Positions 9,833 through 18,266 are shown, counted from the stretch's first letter. The stretch is 25,171 nt of DNA from JANYHF01 sp031393505 (GCA_031393505.1 JANMVX010000057.1:1-25171), one strand, 5' to 3'. Made by a program: numbers and translations. The notes: generated from the letters alone by a model not told the origin.

Positions 9833-9874
9833 TAGCTTCGAAGAAACATAAGCTAGCTTCTGAGAAACATGACC
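9833..9874 (+). repeat. Two tandem 21-bp repeats at the antitoxin start
   Basis: Two adjacent 21-bp units at 9833-9853 and 9854-9874 match at 17 positions. Both begin TAGCTTC and share AGAAACAT. The ATG of the antitoxin lies in the second copy; the first has ATA at the same place. Units two helical turns apart next to a TA start suggest an operator bound by the antitoxin, but simple tandem duplication of the start region would look the same. Confidence 0.55.
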
Positions 9875-10069
9875 AAGCTCGAAAAGATCCAGACCGAAAT
9901 CACGGAACTTCCCGATGCCGATGTCGCAAAGTTGCGCGACTGGCTTAATGAGGTTGCTGAGCAAGAGTGGGATGCTCAGATCGAACGTGACGCCGCAGCT
10001 GGAAAGTTGGATGACTTGATGGCAGAAGCGCTGGCCAATCACAATGCAGGCCGTCGCCGTCCTCTTTGA
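9869..10069 (+). CDS. Small antitoxin of a type II toxin-antitoxin pair (putative)
   Basis: A 66-residue acidic, helical protein: MTKLEKIQTEITELPDADVA, then LRDWLNEVAEQEWDAQIERDAAAGKLDDLMAEALANHNAGRRRPL. The WDxQIExDxxAGKLDxLxxEAL pattern is that of small proteins regularly encoded just before RelE/ParE-like toxins. There is no evident DNA-binding domain beyond a possible N-terminal helix pair. The C-terminal part (about 35-66) would be the toxin-wrapping segment by analogy. Only 9 nt separate it from the toxin gene. The Shine-Dalgarno is weak (CTGAGAAAC) and lies inside a tandem repeat. Confidence 0.72.
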   Translation: MTKLEKIQTEITELPDADVAKLRDWLNEVAEQEWDAQIERDAAAGKLDDLMAEALANHNAGRRRPL

Positions 10070-10078
10070 GAATCCCAA

Positions 10079-10348
10079 ATGCCATTTGCGCATTTTACTG
10101 ACCCGCGCTTTTGGCAACTTTACAAGGCGCTCCCTGTCGCGATCCGTAATCAAGCCGACAAGCAATTCAAGTTGCTGCAAGCCAATCCATCGCATCCTTC
10201 ACTGCAGTTCAAGCCGATCCCGTCTCGACCGGGCCTCTGGGCAGTGCGCGTTTCGCTCGACTATCGCGCACTTGCAGTTCGGGGCAAGGACGGCCTGCAG
10301 TGGTTCTGGATTGGACCACACGCCGAATACAATCGGCTGATCCGCTAA
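10079..10348 (+). CDS. RelE/ParE-superfamily toxin (putative)
   Basis: An 89-residue protein with the RelE/ParE beta-alpha-alpha-beta-beta-beta plan: SPRFW-like FTDPRFWQLYKALPVAIRNQADKQFKLLQANPSHPSLQFKPI, then GLWAVRVSLDYRALAVRGKDGLQWFWIGPHAEYNRLIR. The basic strand VRVSLDYRALAV and the C-terminal IGPHAEYNRLI are typical of ribosome-dependent RNases or gyrase poisons in this fold; which one applies cannot be read from sequence. It lies 9 nt after the antitoxin. The order antitoxin-toxin is the classical one and the opposite of the second module at 20470-21077. Confidence 0.85.
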   Translation: MPFAHFTDPRFWQLYKALPVAIRNQADKQFKLLQANPSHPSLQFKPIPSRPGLWAVRVSLDYRALAVRGKDGLQWFWIGPHAEYNRLIR

Positions 10349-10441
10349 TCCCGTCAGCCAGCCGGGTTGCCTTCCGCCCCGCGTCCAGCCATCTTGCCCC
10401 ACCTTCCGCGACGCCCTCCCCCAGCACCGGACCCTTCCCCC

Positions 10442-13090
10442 ATGGCCAAAAAAGCCCATCGCACCATTCGGCTGAATGACTACACGCCCTATCCGTTTCT
10501 GATCGACAAAGTCGATCTCGACGCGCAGCTCGATCCGGCCGTTACGCGCGTGACGGCAAAGCTGAAAATGAAGCCGAACCCCGAGGCGAAGATGCCCGGC
10601 GGGCCGGTGGTGTTGGACGGGCACGGGCTGGAGCTGGTCGAGGTCAAGATCGGCGGGCGCAAACTCAATGCCGACGACTATACGCTTGATGCGGAACATC
10701 TCACCATCCACAAGGTGCCCGACCGCGCCTTCACGCTGGAAACAACGTCCACGTGCAATCCGGAGGCGAACAAGGCGCTGACAGGGCTTTATCGCTCGCG
10801 CGGCATCTACTGCACGCAATGCGAGGCCGAAGGCTTCCGGCGCATCACGTACTATCCCGACCGACCGGATGTGATGTCGATCTTCACGACACGGATTGAG
10901 GCCGACGCGGCCGATACGCCCGTGCTGCTGTCGAACGGCAATCTCATCGATAGCGGCAAGCTGCCGAAGGGCCGTCACTTCGCAACCTGGAACGATCCGT
11001 TTCGCAAGCCCGCCTATCTGTTCGCGCTGGTGGGCGGAAAACTCGGGCACATCAAGGACACGTTCAAGACCGCGTCGGGGCGAAAAGTAGACCTGCGCAT
11101 TTACGTCGAGCCCGGAAAAGAAGACCGCTGCGCCTGGGCCATGGACTCGCTGAAACGCTCCATGCGCTGGGACGAGAAACGTTTTGGCCGCGAGTATGAC
11201 CTTGATATTTTCATGATCGTCGCGGTGTCGGATTTCAACATGGGCGCGATGGAGAACAAGGGCCTCAACGTCTTCAACGACAAGCTGGTGCTGGCCAGCG
11301 CCGAGACGGCCACCGACGGCAACTACGAGTCCATCGAGGCGGTCATCGCGCACGAATATTTCCACAACTGGACCGGCAACCGCATCACCTGTCGCGACTG
11401 GTTCCAGCTCTGCCTCAAGGAAGGCCTCACGGTTTTCCGAGATCAGGAATTCACCGCCGACGAGCGCTCGCGTACCGTTGAGAGGATCGGCAGTGTACGT
11501 GGCCTCCGCGCGGCTCAGTTCCCGGAGGATGCCGGCCCGCTGGCCCATCCCGTGCGGCCGGAGAGTTACATAGAAATCAACAATTTCTATACGTCTACTG
11601 TCTACGAGAAGGGCGCCGAAGTCTGCCGTATGCTGCAGACCCTGTTGGGCGTGGATGGCTTCCGCAAGGGCATGGACCTTTACTTCGAACGCCACGACGG
11701 CGAGGCCACCACGGTGGAAAAATTCATCGCCTGCTTCGAGGACGCCTGCAAAGCCGATCTGACGCAGTTCATGCTCTGGTACCGCCAGTCGGGCACGCCG
11801 GAACTGGTATGCACCATGGACTACGACGCCAAGAAGCAGCAGGCCGCGCTGACCATCGAACAGGTGCTGGCGCCCACGCCGGGACAGCCAAAGAAAAAGC
11901 CGTTCCATATGCCGGTGCGCATGGGATTGCTCGGCGGCAACGGCGATGCGCTGGCCCTCACGCTGGCCGACGGGTCGACCGTCGACGATGGCATTCTCGA
12001 ACTCAAGAAAGCCAAACAGACCTTCACCTTCAAGGGCGTCACCTCGCGCCCGGTCGCTTCGCTGCTGCGCGATTTTTCCGCCCCGGTAAATCTGTCGTTC
12101 GCGCAGAGCACGGACGATCTGGAATTCCTGATGGTGCATGACAGCGATCTTTACAATCGCTGGCAGGCCGGCCAGACCTATGCCACGCGATTGATCCTTG
12201 AACTGATGGCCAAGAAGAAGGGCGCCAAAGCCGGCCCCAAGGATCTGGCGCGCGCCATCGGCCACACCATCGCGGATGACAAACTCGAGCCAGCCTACCG
12301 CGCCATGATGCTGGCGCTGCCGAGCGAAAGCGACATCGCCCGCGAAGTGCGCACGAATGTCGATCCCGCCGCCATCCACGCCGCTCGGCAAACGGTGCGG
12401 CGCGAGATCGGCATGACGCTGCGCGACGACCTGGAAAAGCTCTATGCCAAGTACGCGCAGAAAGGGCCGTACAAGCCGGATGCCGCGAGCGCGGGACAGC
12501 GCTCGATCCGGCTGGCGGCCCTCGGCATGATGACGGTCGAGGAGCGTCCGGCCGATGTGGCCAAGCTGGCGGCGCATTTTTCATCCGCCACCAACATGAC
12601 CGATCAGATGACGGCGCTGGCGTATCTGGCCGACATCGATGGGCCAGAGCGGATAAAAGCGCTGGCCGCCTTCGAAAAGCAATGGGGCGGCGACAGCCTG
12701 GTCATGGACAAATGGTTCGCGACCCAGGCCATGTCGGATCTTCCGGGAACGGTCGAAGCGGTTGAAAAGTTGCAGCAGCACACGCTGTTCCAGCTCACCA
12801 ACCCCAACAAGGTGCGCGCCCTGATCGGCGCCTTCGCCCAAGGCAATCAGCTCAATTTCAACCGTGCGGACGGAGCCGGCTACAGCCTGGTCGCGGGCGT
12901 GGTGATCGAGCTGAACAAGCACAATCCGCAGGTCGCCGCGCGTCTGACCGGCGCCTTCCGCTCCTGGCAGACGCTGGAGCCGAAACGCCGCAAACTCGCC
13001 AAGGCGGCGCTGGAAAGCGTGCATGTCAGCCAGGGCCTGTCGCGGGACGTTTTCGAGATCGTTTCAAAGACACTCCAGGAGCAGGATTAA
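10442..13090 (+). CDS. pepN: Aminopeptidase N (M1 zinc metallopeptidase)
   Basis: An 882-residue broad-specificity aminopeptidase that removes N-terminal residues from peptides in the cytoplasm in late protein turnover. Seen: the substrate-binding GAMEN motif (268-272) in DFNMGAMENKGLNVFN; the zinc site HEYFHN (His304, Glu305, His308), with Glu327 18 residues later (KEGLTVFRDQEF); the catalytic Tyr region in NNFYTSTVYEKGAEV; and the long all-helical C-terminal half. The length is near E. coli PepN (870). The frame is open from 10367, but those 25 Pro-rich residues are not family-like, so I start at MAKKAHRTIRLNDYTPYPF. No clear Shine-Dalgarno precedes it (C-rich leader). It follows the TA toxin by 93 nt. 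Confidence 0.96.
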   Translation: MAKKAHRTIRLNDYTPYPFLIDKVDLDAQLDPAVTRVTAKLKMKPNPEAKMPGGPVVLDGHGLELVEVKIGGRKLNADDYTLDAEHLTIHKVPDRAFTLETTSTCNPEANKALTGLYRSRGIYCTQCEAEGFRRITYYPDRPDVMSIFTTRIEADAADTPVLLSNGNLIDSGKLPKGRHFATWNDPFRKPAYLFALVGGKLGHIKDTFKTASGRKVDLRIYVEPGKEDRCAWAMDSLKRSMRWDEKRFGREYDLDIFMIVAVSDFNMGAMENKGLNVFNDKLVLASAETATDGNYESIEAVIAHEYFHNWTGNRITCRDWFQLCLKEGLTVFRDQEFTADERSRTVERIGSVRGLRAAQFPEDAGPLAHPVRPESYIEINNFYTSTVYEKGAEVCRMLQTLLGVDGFRKGMDLYFERHDGEATTVEKFIACFEDACKADLTQFMLWYRQSGTPELVCTMDYDAKKQQAALTIEQVLAPTPGQPKKKPFHMPVRMGLLGGNGDALALTLADGSTVDDGILELKKAKQTFTFKGVTSRPVASLLRDFSAPVNLSFAQSTDDLEFLMVHDSDLYNRWQAGQTYATRLILELMAKKKGAKAGPKDLARAIGHTIADDKLEPAYRAMMLALPSESDIAREVRTNVDPAAIHAARQTVRREIGMTLRDDLEKLYAKYAQKGPYKPDAASAGQRSIRLAALGMMTVEERPADVAKLAAHFSSATNMTDQMTALAYLADIDGPERIKALAAFEKQWGGDSLVMDKWFATQAMSDLPGTVEAVEKLQQHTLFQLTNPNKVRALIGAFAQGNQLNFNRADGAGYSLVAGVVIELNKHNPQVAARLTGAFRSWQTLEPKRRKLAKAALESVHVSQGLSRDVFEIVSKTLQEQD

Positions 13091-13219
13091 AAATCGAACT
13101 ATTTCAAATCCCTAGACGAAGCAGCTCGGGAAGTGGTTCACTGAACTCACGGCCGAATCGAGCGGCCGCGTTGGCATCCGGGGGGGTGCCGGCGGAACCC
13201 CTGCCTTAAGGAGAGCGCC

Positions 13220-13558
13220 ATGATCCACGATCGCCATGTCAGCCAATCAGGACAGGGTAACGGGGACGAAGGGCAGCTTGACTTGTTCCAGGGGCTCGTC
13301 TTTTCAGCCGCGCCCAGGCAGCCCGACGCCAGCCTCAGCCGCATCGGCCATGATCTGCGTACGGCCCTTAATGCCATCATGGGGTTTTCCGAGATCATGA
13401 CGGCGAAACTGCACGGGCCGCTCGGCCATCCGAAATACGACGAGTACGTCTCGCATGTCCGCGTCAGCGGCCAGGCGCTGCTGGCCGTGTCGGACGAAGT
13501 GCTGGCCATCGCCGCCCGCCGGAGCGCGGACCGGAGCTTTGGATTTTTAGCAGGCTGA
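13220..13558 (+). CDS. Stand-alone HisKA (phosphoacceptor/dimerisation) domain protein
   Basis: A 112-residue protein whose middle is a histidine-kinase dimerisation domain: IGHDLRTALNAIMGFSEIMTAKLHGPLGH (42-70, phosphoacceptor-type His44), then PKYDEYVSHVRVSGQALLAVSDEVL as the second helix. This is the PleC/DivJ-like subtype with its GPLG...Y..Y spacer. There is no sensor, no HATPase_c domain and no membrane segment, and the stop comes soon after helix 2. A strong AAGGAGAG precedes the ATG, so it looks like a translated gene rather than a kinase remnant, and no kinase remnant follows before the convergent glycosyltransferase 31 nt away. It could dimerise with a full kinase, act as a phosphotransfer protein, or be an inhibitor; none is shown. 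Confidence 0.82.
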   Translation: MIHDRHVSQSGQGNGDEGQLDLFQGLVFSAAPRQPDASLSRIGHDLRTALNAIMGFSEIMTAKLHGPLGHPKYDEYVSHVRVSGQALLAVSDEVLAIAARRSADRSFGFLAG

Positions 13559-13589
13559 CTTTGGGCGGACGTTGACGAAGGCGCTGCGG

Positions 13590-14669
13590 CTACTTTGCGA
13601 TCGCGTTACGCCCCGTCATGCCAAACCTCACGCGACGCCGCACCGGCGCATGGCCGGCGTCGTGGTTGGCGCTTAAGACATTGTCGATGAACATGCGGGC
13701 GCAGGCCGTCCAGCTGAAGTTCATGGCGTGCTCGCGCACCGCTTGACGATCAAGCTGCAACGCGGCGAGGGCAGCCGCCCGCAGATCCTCGCCCAGAATT
13801 CCCGAGACGCCGTCGTTCACCACATCGATGGGCCCGGTGACCGGAAAACCCGCCACCGGCAGGCCGGAGGCCATCGCCTCCAACAGCACGATGCCAAATG
13901 TGTCGGTGCGACTTGGGAACACGAACGCGTCGGCGGCGGCGTATTCGGCGGCCAATTCGGAGTCGAATTTTGGGCCGGTGAACCGCACCTTGGGGTAGCT
14001 GCGCCGCAGATGCTCCAACAGCGGCCCATCGCCCACCACCACCTTTGAGCCAGGCAAGTCGAGGTTGAGGAAGGTCTCGATGCCTTTTTCCACCGCCACC
14101 CGGCCAACGTAGAGAAACACCGGGCGTTCCTTTTCGGCGGCGCGCGCTGGCCCGGGTCGAAACAGGTTGGTGTCAACGCCCCGCGTCCAAGGCAGCAAAC
14201 GCCGAAATCCCTTCTCCTTCAGCAGCGCCGACATCGAAGGCGTCGCGACCATGGTGCCGACGCCGGCGTTGTGGAACCAGCGCTGCAGCGCGTAGCCCCA
14301 GGATTGCGGCACCGGCAGCCGCGCGGAAAGGTAGTCGGGAAAGCGGGTGTGATAGCTGGTGGTGAAAGGATGGCCGTGACGCAGACACCAGGCGCGCGTC
14401 TGCAGGCCGATAGGCCCTTCGGTTGCAATATGGATGAAGTCGGGACGGGTGCGACGCCAATGGTCCTCGACGCTGCCCTCGGTCAGCATCGCGAGGCGGA
14501 TCTCAGGGTAGCTGGGCAGCGGCAGCGTGGCGAAGGGCGACGGCGTCAGGAACGACATCTCGGCGCCAAGACGCTGGGTCTCCTCGGACAAGCGCTCATA
14601 GGTGCGCACCACGCCGTTGATCTGCGGGCGCCAAGCGTCAGTCGCAATGAGAACGCGCAGGACGTTCAT
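13590..14669 (-). CDS. GT4-family glycosyltransferase
   Basis: A 359-residue GT-B-fold retaining glycosyltransferase. Seen: an N-terminal LRVLIATDAWRPQINGVVRTYERL (acceptor-side glycine loop), PDFIHIATEGPIGLQTRAWCLRHG, TSYHTRFPDYLSARLP, and the donor-binding half with VFLYVGRVAVEKGIETFL, VVVGDGPLLEHL and FVFPSRTDTFGIVLLEAMASGLPVAGFPVTGP, which holds the EX7E-type motif. It resembles the GDP-mannose-dependent alpha-mannosyltransferases that modify membrane lipids, but sugar and acceptor are not determined. I chose the ATG at 14669 over a TTG two codons upstream. It follows the LpxH-like gene by 149 nt on the same strand, suggesting a joint envelope-lipid role (inference). Confidence 0.9.
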   Translation of the reverse strand: MNVLRVLIATDAWRPQINGVVRTYERLSEETQRLGAEMSFLTPSPFATLPLPSYPEIRLAMLTEGSVEDHWRRTRPDFIHIATEGPIGLQTRAWCLRHGHPFTTSYHTRFPDYLSARLPVPQSWGYALQRWFHNAGVGTMVATPSMSALLKEKGFRRLLPWTRGVDTNLFRPGPARAAEKERPVFLYVGRVAVEKGIETFLNLDLPGSKVVVGDGPLLEHLRRSYPKVRFTGPKFDSELAAEYAAADAFVFPSRTDTFGIVLLEAMASGLPVAGFPVTGPIDVVNDGVSGILGEDLRAAALAALQLDRQAVREHAMNFSWTACARMFIDNVLSANHDAGHAPVRRRVRFGMTGRNAIAK

Positions 14670-14818
14670 GGGCAAGCCAAACCAATCGCGGCTAGAGGAT
14701 CTTTATGGACGACACATCATAGAACCATCCTTGACGCTCGCCTAAGGCCAGCCGGGACCCGAGCCCTGGACCAACAGCCTTCGTCAAAATCGATGATCCG
14801 TCAAGAGCTTGCGGGTTA

Positions 14819-15631
14819 TCAGGCCGCCAGATCGACCACCACCGGCTTGCGCCGTTCCGCCAGCAGCTTTTCGTGGTCGCGCATCCAGTCGATGATCTCG
14901 AAGCTGCCGTCGGCATTCTCGCCGATCGCGGTGCCGCTCTCCACCCAGTCGCCGGTGTTGATGTACATGACATCGCCCATCTGGCGCATGGCGACGTGGT
15001 GGATATGGCCGCAGATGACGATCTCGGCGCCCTGTTTGCGCGCTTCGGTGGCCAAGGCGCTTTCGAACGCGCTGATGAAGTTCACGGCCTGTTTGACCTT
15101 GTGCTTCAGAAACGCGGACAACGACCAATAGGTCATGCCGGCCTTGCGACGCGCGAAATTGAGATGGGTGTTGGCCCAGAGCGCTGCGACATAGGCCTTG
15201 TCGCCCAGCACGGCCAGCCATTTGGCGTAGTGCACCACCACATCGAACTGGTCGCCATGCACCACCAGCGCCTTCTTGCCGTCCGCCGTGGTGTGGATCA
15301 GGCTGTCGATGATCTCGATGCCGCCGAACTTGGCGCCGACATAGTCGCGCATGGCCTCGTCGTGATTGCCCGGCAGATAGACGATGCGCGAGCCCTTGCG
15401 CACCTTGCGTAAGAGCTTCTGCAGTACGTCGTTATGGGCTTGCGGCCAGTTGGCGGTGCGCTTGATGCGCCAGAAATCGATGATGTCGCCGACCAGATAG
15501 ATGGTGTCGGCATCGTGCAGGCGCAGGAATTCGAGCAGCAGTTCGGCCTGGCAGGCCTTGGTGCCCAGATGGATGTCCGAAAGGAACAGGGCGCGGAAGT
15601 GGCGCGTTGCGCCATCGTCGGTATCCAACAT
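14819..15631 (-). CDS. LpxH-like metallophosphoesterase (UDP-2,3-diacylglucosamine diphosphatase family)
   Basis: A 270-residue calcineurin-like phosphoesterase. All metal-site blocks are visible: FLSDIHLG (Asp19, His21), GDIIDFWR (Asp49), LPGNHDEAMR (Asn89, His90), VHGDQFD (His125) and CGHIHH (His209, His211). True LpxH cleaves UDP-2,3-diacylglucosamine to lipid X in lipid A synthesis. This longer branch with FWRIKRTANWPQAHNDVLQKLLRK is common in alphaproteobacteria, where LpxI may supply the lipid A step, so its real substrate may differ. The ATG at 15631 has a purine-rich GGGAGAGGGGA upstream; the 20 in-frame codons further upstream are not family-like. Confidence 0.88.
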   Translation of the reverse strand: MLDTDDGATRHFRALFLSDIHLGTKACQAELLLEFLRLHDADTIYLVGDIIDFWRIKRTANWPQAHNDVLQKLLRKVRKGSRIVYLPGNHDEAMRDYVGAKFGGIEIIDSLIHTTADGKKALVVHGDQFDVVVHYAKWLAVLGDKAYVAALWANTHLNFARRKAGMTYWSLSAFLKHKVKQAVNFISAFESALATEARKQGAEIVICGHIHHVAMRQMGDVMYINTGDWVESGTAIGENADGSFEIIDWMRDHEKLLAERRKPVVVDLAA

Positions 15632-15687
15632 GAGTCCCCTCTCCCGTCTGGTACCTGAAACAACCAGAGGCGAGCTCTGCAACAACT

Positions 15688-15716
15688 TCATGACAGAGAG
15701 CGATCGGCGATGTCAA
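15688..15716 (-). promoter_or_regulatory. Candidate promoter for the LpxH-like gene
   Basis: A consensus -35 TTGACA (15711-15716 on the minus strand) is followed after 17 nt by a poor -10, TCATGA (15688-15693). It lies 57 nt upstream of the start. The perfect -35 is the only strong point. Confidence 0.3.
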
Positions 15717-15786
15717 ACTTGGGAAGGCGCAAGCCATGTGTTGTGGAGCAAAACTCCGCGCCGTGGCGGGGCGCTTGGGGGGCCGG

Positions 15787-15831
15787 AAAATGAAAAGGAC
15801 CGGCCTGGTTCCCCCCCCAAGGCCGGTCCTT
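15787..15831 (-). terminator. Rho-independent-type terminator downstream of ccdA
   Basis: A perfect 12-bp stem, AAGGACCGGCCT at 15795-15806 and its complement at 15820-15831, encloses a 13-nt C-rich loop. On the minus strand the stem is followed by TTTTCATTTT, a fair U-tract; the plus side is less U-rich. It lies about 235 nt after the ccdA stop and before the LpxH-like gene, so it probably separates those transcripts. In the rest of the 374-nt gap (15692-16065) I see only several runs of six to eight G/C and no gene. Confidence 0.65.
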
Positions 15832-16065
15832 CTCATCCAGACCGCAAGGCAATGCGCCCGCAGTCCCCCCAAAACTTTGCCGAACCTCACCGTTGTCGCC
15901 GCCGTGTCAACGATGTCAGTCCGATAAGTCAGTTGGGTAGCGAAATACCGTTGATGATGCAACAGCTAGTTTGACGAACGTTGCGCCGCTGTGACATCTC
16001 TGCACGAGGCCTTTGCGCAGATATGCCAAAAGAACTCAGGGCGGATCTCCGCCTGGAAGCAGCGG

Positions 16066-16866
16066 CTAGCCGCCTTGGCCCCGCTGAAGAATTTGGCCGC
16101 GCAGGCTCTCTGGCACTATCAAAGTTTCAATTTTGGCGATGCCGGGATAGGTTTCCAGCAACCAGGCGCCGAACCAGTTCAGCGAACCGGTCAACATCAG
16201 CAGGCCGGTCAAGACCAGGGCGGCGCCCATCACCTTTTCGACCATGCCAAGATGGCGCCGGAATTTCTGCATGAAACCGAGGAAGGGTCCAATGGCCAAC
16301 GCTGCCAGCAGAAAGGGAATGGCGAGGCCCATGGAATAGGTGAACAGCAGGCCGACGCCACGGCCGAGGCTGGCCGAACTGCCAGCGACCGTGATCACCG
16401 CCGACAGGATCGGGCCGATGCAAGGCGTCCAGCCAAACGCGAAGGCCAGGCCAACCACATAGGCGCCAAGCAGCGATGCCGGCTCGGACGTGCTGTGATA
16501 GCGCGCTTCCCGATAGAGCAGCGGAATGCGCAGCACGCCGAGGAAATGCAGCCCGAACAGCACAATTACGGCGCCCGCGACGATCCCCAGGACGCCGCGC
16601 CATTGCAGCAACAGCTGACCGATCAGCGAGGCGCTGGCGCCCAGCGCGACGAACACGGTGGTGAAGCCGAGCACGAAGGCCAGCGCCGCCAGGGCGAGAC
16701 GCGTGCGCGCCGCACGGTCAAAGCCGGCGCCCCCGCTCGACATCGCCTCGATCGACGTGCCGCCGAGAAAGCCCAGATAGGGCGGCACCAGCGGCAACAC
16801 GCAAGGGCTCAGAAAACTTGCCAGCCCCGCCAAGAGCACGCCGAAATAGATTTGCAGTTCCGCCAT
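16066..16866 (-). CDS. ccdA: Cytochrome c biogenesis protein CcdA (thiol-electron transporter)
   Basis: A 266-residue inner-membrane protein of the DsbD/CcdA family that carries electrons from cytoplasmic thioredoxin to periplasmic thiol-disulfide proteins, for example for cytochrome c maturation. Six hydrophobic segments are visible. The redox cysteines lie in the duplicated motifs FLSPCVLPLVPPYLGFLGG (Cys22) and FGWTPCIGPILSAV (Cys149). The length is near the 240-250 usual for stand-alone CcdA, without DsbD's periplasmic domains. GGAGAG precedes the ATG by 8 nt. No thioredoxin-like partner or cytochrome gene is adjacent in the window. Confidence 0.94.
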   Translation of the reverse strand: MAELQIYFGVLLAGLASFLSPCVLPLVPPYLGFLGGTSIEAMSSGGAGFDRAARTRLALAALAFVLGFTTVFVALGASASLIGQLLLQWRGVLGIVAGAVIVLFGLHFLGVLRIPLLYREARYHSTSEPASLLGAYVVGLAFAFGWTPCIGPILSAVITVAGSSASLGRGVGLLFTYSMGLAIPFLLAALAIGPFLGFMQKFRRHLGMVEKVMGAALVLTGLLMLTGSLNWFGAWLLETYPGIAKIETLIVPESLRGQILQRGQGG

Positions 16867-16975
16867 TTACCGCTCTCCGAGCCGATCGCATGCGTCCGCA
16901 AGCAGACTACGGCATGCGGCCTAACAAGTCCGTTCCTTGGCGGTCAAATGGGGGTCAATTGTGGGTGAGGAGGGA

Positions 16976-17080
16976 GGGATCAGGGAACAGGGATTAGGGA
17001 TGAGGGATTAGGGATGAGGAAGTCCACTTAATCCATAATCCCTAGTCCCTAGTCCCTAGTCCCTAGTCCCTAGTCCCTCA
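16976..17080. repeat. Two facing arrays of 7-bp tandem repeats
   Basis: The left array (16976-17017) has six 7-mers of the form GGGATNA (one reads GGGAACA). The right array (17040-17074) has five exact copies of CCCTAGT plus a partial one that runs into the stop codon of the TPR gene (17078-17080). Read on the minus strand the right units are ACTAGGG, so the arrays are inverted relative to each other and their RNA could form a long G-U-tolerant hairpin. The 211-nt gap between ccdA and the TPR gene holds nothing else apparent beyond the ccdA leader. Confidence 0.85.
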
Positions 17081-18004
17081 CTTGCTCGACACCGCCCCGC
17101 ACGGCTCGCCCTGATAATTGTTGCAGCTGCGCTCCACCAGGCTGGCATCGTAGACCGACTTCGCCTTTGCAGCGGCTGTCGTCTTGGCCTTTGGCGCCTT
17201 CACGGTCACAACTGGCTTGGCGACCTTTATGGGAGCTACGACCAGGGCTTTGTCCAGTTTCAGGCTGACTGTTCTGACCGGCCTGACAACCCTAGGAAGC
17301 GTCGCGAGCGGCTTCGGTTTCGGCTGCAGCATGACCGGGGCGGGCGCGGGCTCAGGTTCGGACGCCAGCGGCGTCGTCGAGGCCACCGCCTCGGCATCGA
17401 CCGGAAGTGTACCGGTGGTGGCGTAGCTGCGGCCAAGAATGGCGTCCGTGTTGCCAGGATCCGCCTTCAGCGCCTTATCGAAGTCGGCGCGCGCGGCATC
17501 GAACAGCCGGCGCGACAGCGACAGGCTGCCGCGTCCGACATAGGCGCGCGCATAGGCGGGATCCAGCGCGACGGCGCGCGTGAAATCAGCCTCGGCCTCG
17601 TCGTATTTGCCGAGCGCGGCATAGGACAACGCCCGGCCGTTGTAGGCCGTGGCGTCGCCAGGGCTGCGGGCGATGACGGAATCAAAATCCTCGACGGCCA
17701 GGGCCGGCTCATCAATCTGAAGATAGCTCAGGCCGCGGTTGTAGTAGGCCACCATCAGGCCGGGATCGAGGCTTATCGCATAGCTGTAGTCGGCGATCGC
17801 CCTCTCGGTTTCGCCCAAGGCCACCAGCGCCAATCCCCGGCCGCTAAACGCTTCGGCCAACTTGGGATCGCGCGCCACCAGGCCATTGCAGCCGGCAAAC
17901 TTCAACTCGGCATCGACACTCTGCTCGCACAAGGCAAAATCGCCGCCATGGGCCGGCATTGCGGGCAAAAGCGCCAGCAGAAGTGCAAGTACCGGCCATC
18001 TCAT
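17078..18004 (-). CDS. Secreted TPR-repeat protein
   Basis: A 308-residue protein with a clear signal peptide (MRWPVLALLLALLPAMPAHG, about 1-20), so probably periplasmic. Four or so tetratricopeptide repeats follow (about 46-185): AEAFSGRGLALVALGETERA, VAYYNRGLSYLQIDEPALAV, ATAYNGRALSYAALGKYDEA and ARAYVGRGSLSLSRRLFDAA. A Pro/Ala/Lys-rich low-complexity stretch (about 205-285) and a short tail with two cysteines (SCNNYQGEPCG) follow. TPRs bind proteins, but no partner is evident. AAGGGCG lies upstream of the ATG. The stop codon abuts a 7-bp repeat array. The function is unknown. Confidence 0.9.
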   Translation of the reverse strand: MRWPVLALLLALLPAMPAHGGDFALCEQSVDAELKFAGCNGLVARDPKLAEAFSGRGLALVALGETERAIADYSYAISLDPGLMVAYYNRGLSYLQIDEPALAVEDFDSVIARSPGDATAYNGRALSYAALGKYDEAEADFTRAVALDPAYARAYVGRGSLSLSRRLFDAARADFDKALKADPGNTDAILGRSYATTGTLPVDAEAVASTTPLASEPEPAPAPVMLQPKPKPLATLPRVVRPVRTVSLKLDKALVVAPIKVAKPVVTVKAPKAKTTAAAKAKSVYDASLVERSCNNYQGEPCGAVSSK

Positions 18005-18217
18005 GGAATGCGCCCTTAGCTGTCCCGGTGCTCAAACCAACCAATGCGATTGCTCGCGGCCGAACACGACCCTGATCCGCCAAACGCACGATGGACGCAA
18101 CGAATCACCTAACAATCTACGAGATTTTCCAACGCACTGCCAAACGGCCGGCGCGCAACAGCTGTGTAGAGTGTGGCGTTAGGCGAGCCATGCAGCATTT
18201 GCGCACCAGGTCTTGGC

Positions 18218-18246
18218 TTGTCGGATCGCTGCGATCTTGGGATAAA
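18218..18246 (+). promoter_or_regulatory. Candidate promoter of the DUF465 gene, with an internal palindrome
   Basis: TTGTCG (18218-18223), a 17-nt spacer and GATAAA (18241-18246) make a plausible promoter 52 nt upstream of the start. The spacer begins with a 13-nt palindrome, GATCGCTGCGATC (18224-18236), well placed for a repressor. Both roles are inferred from position. Confidence 0.3.
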
Positions 18247-18266
18247 TGGGCCCGGAATTGATTCTC

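Noticed and set aside
10199..12577. A 792-codon open frame antisense to pepN
   Set aside because: Its translation is Arg/Gly/His/Ala-rich with no family resemblance, and it mirrors an unmistakable M1 aminopeptidase. High GC content leaves such antisense frames open.
16976..17080. Possible CRISPR array
   Set aside because: The units are 7 bp with no spacers and no cas genes; this is a microsatellite-type tandem repeat.
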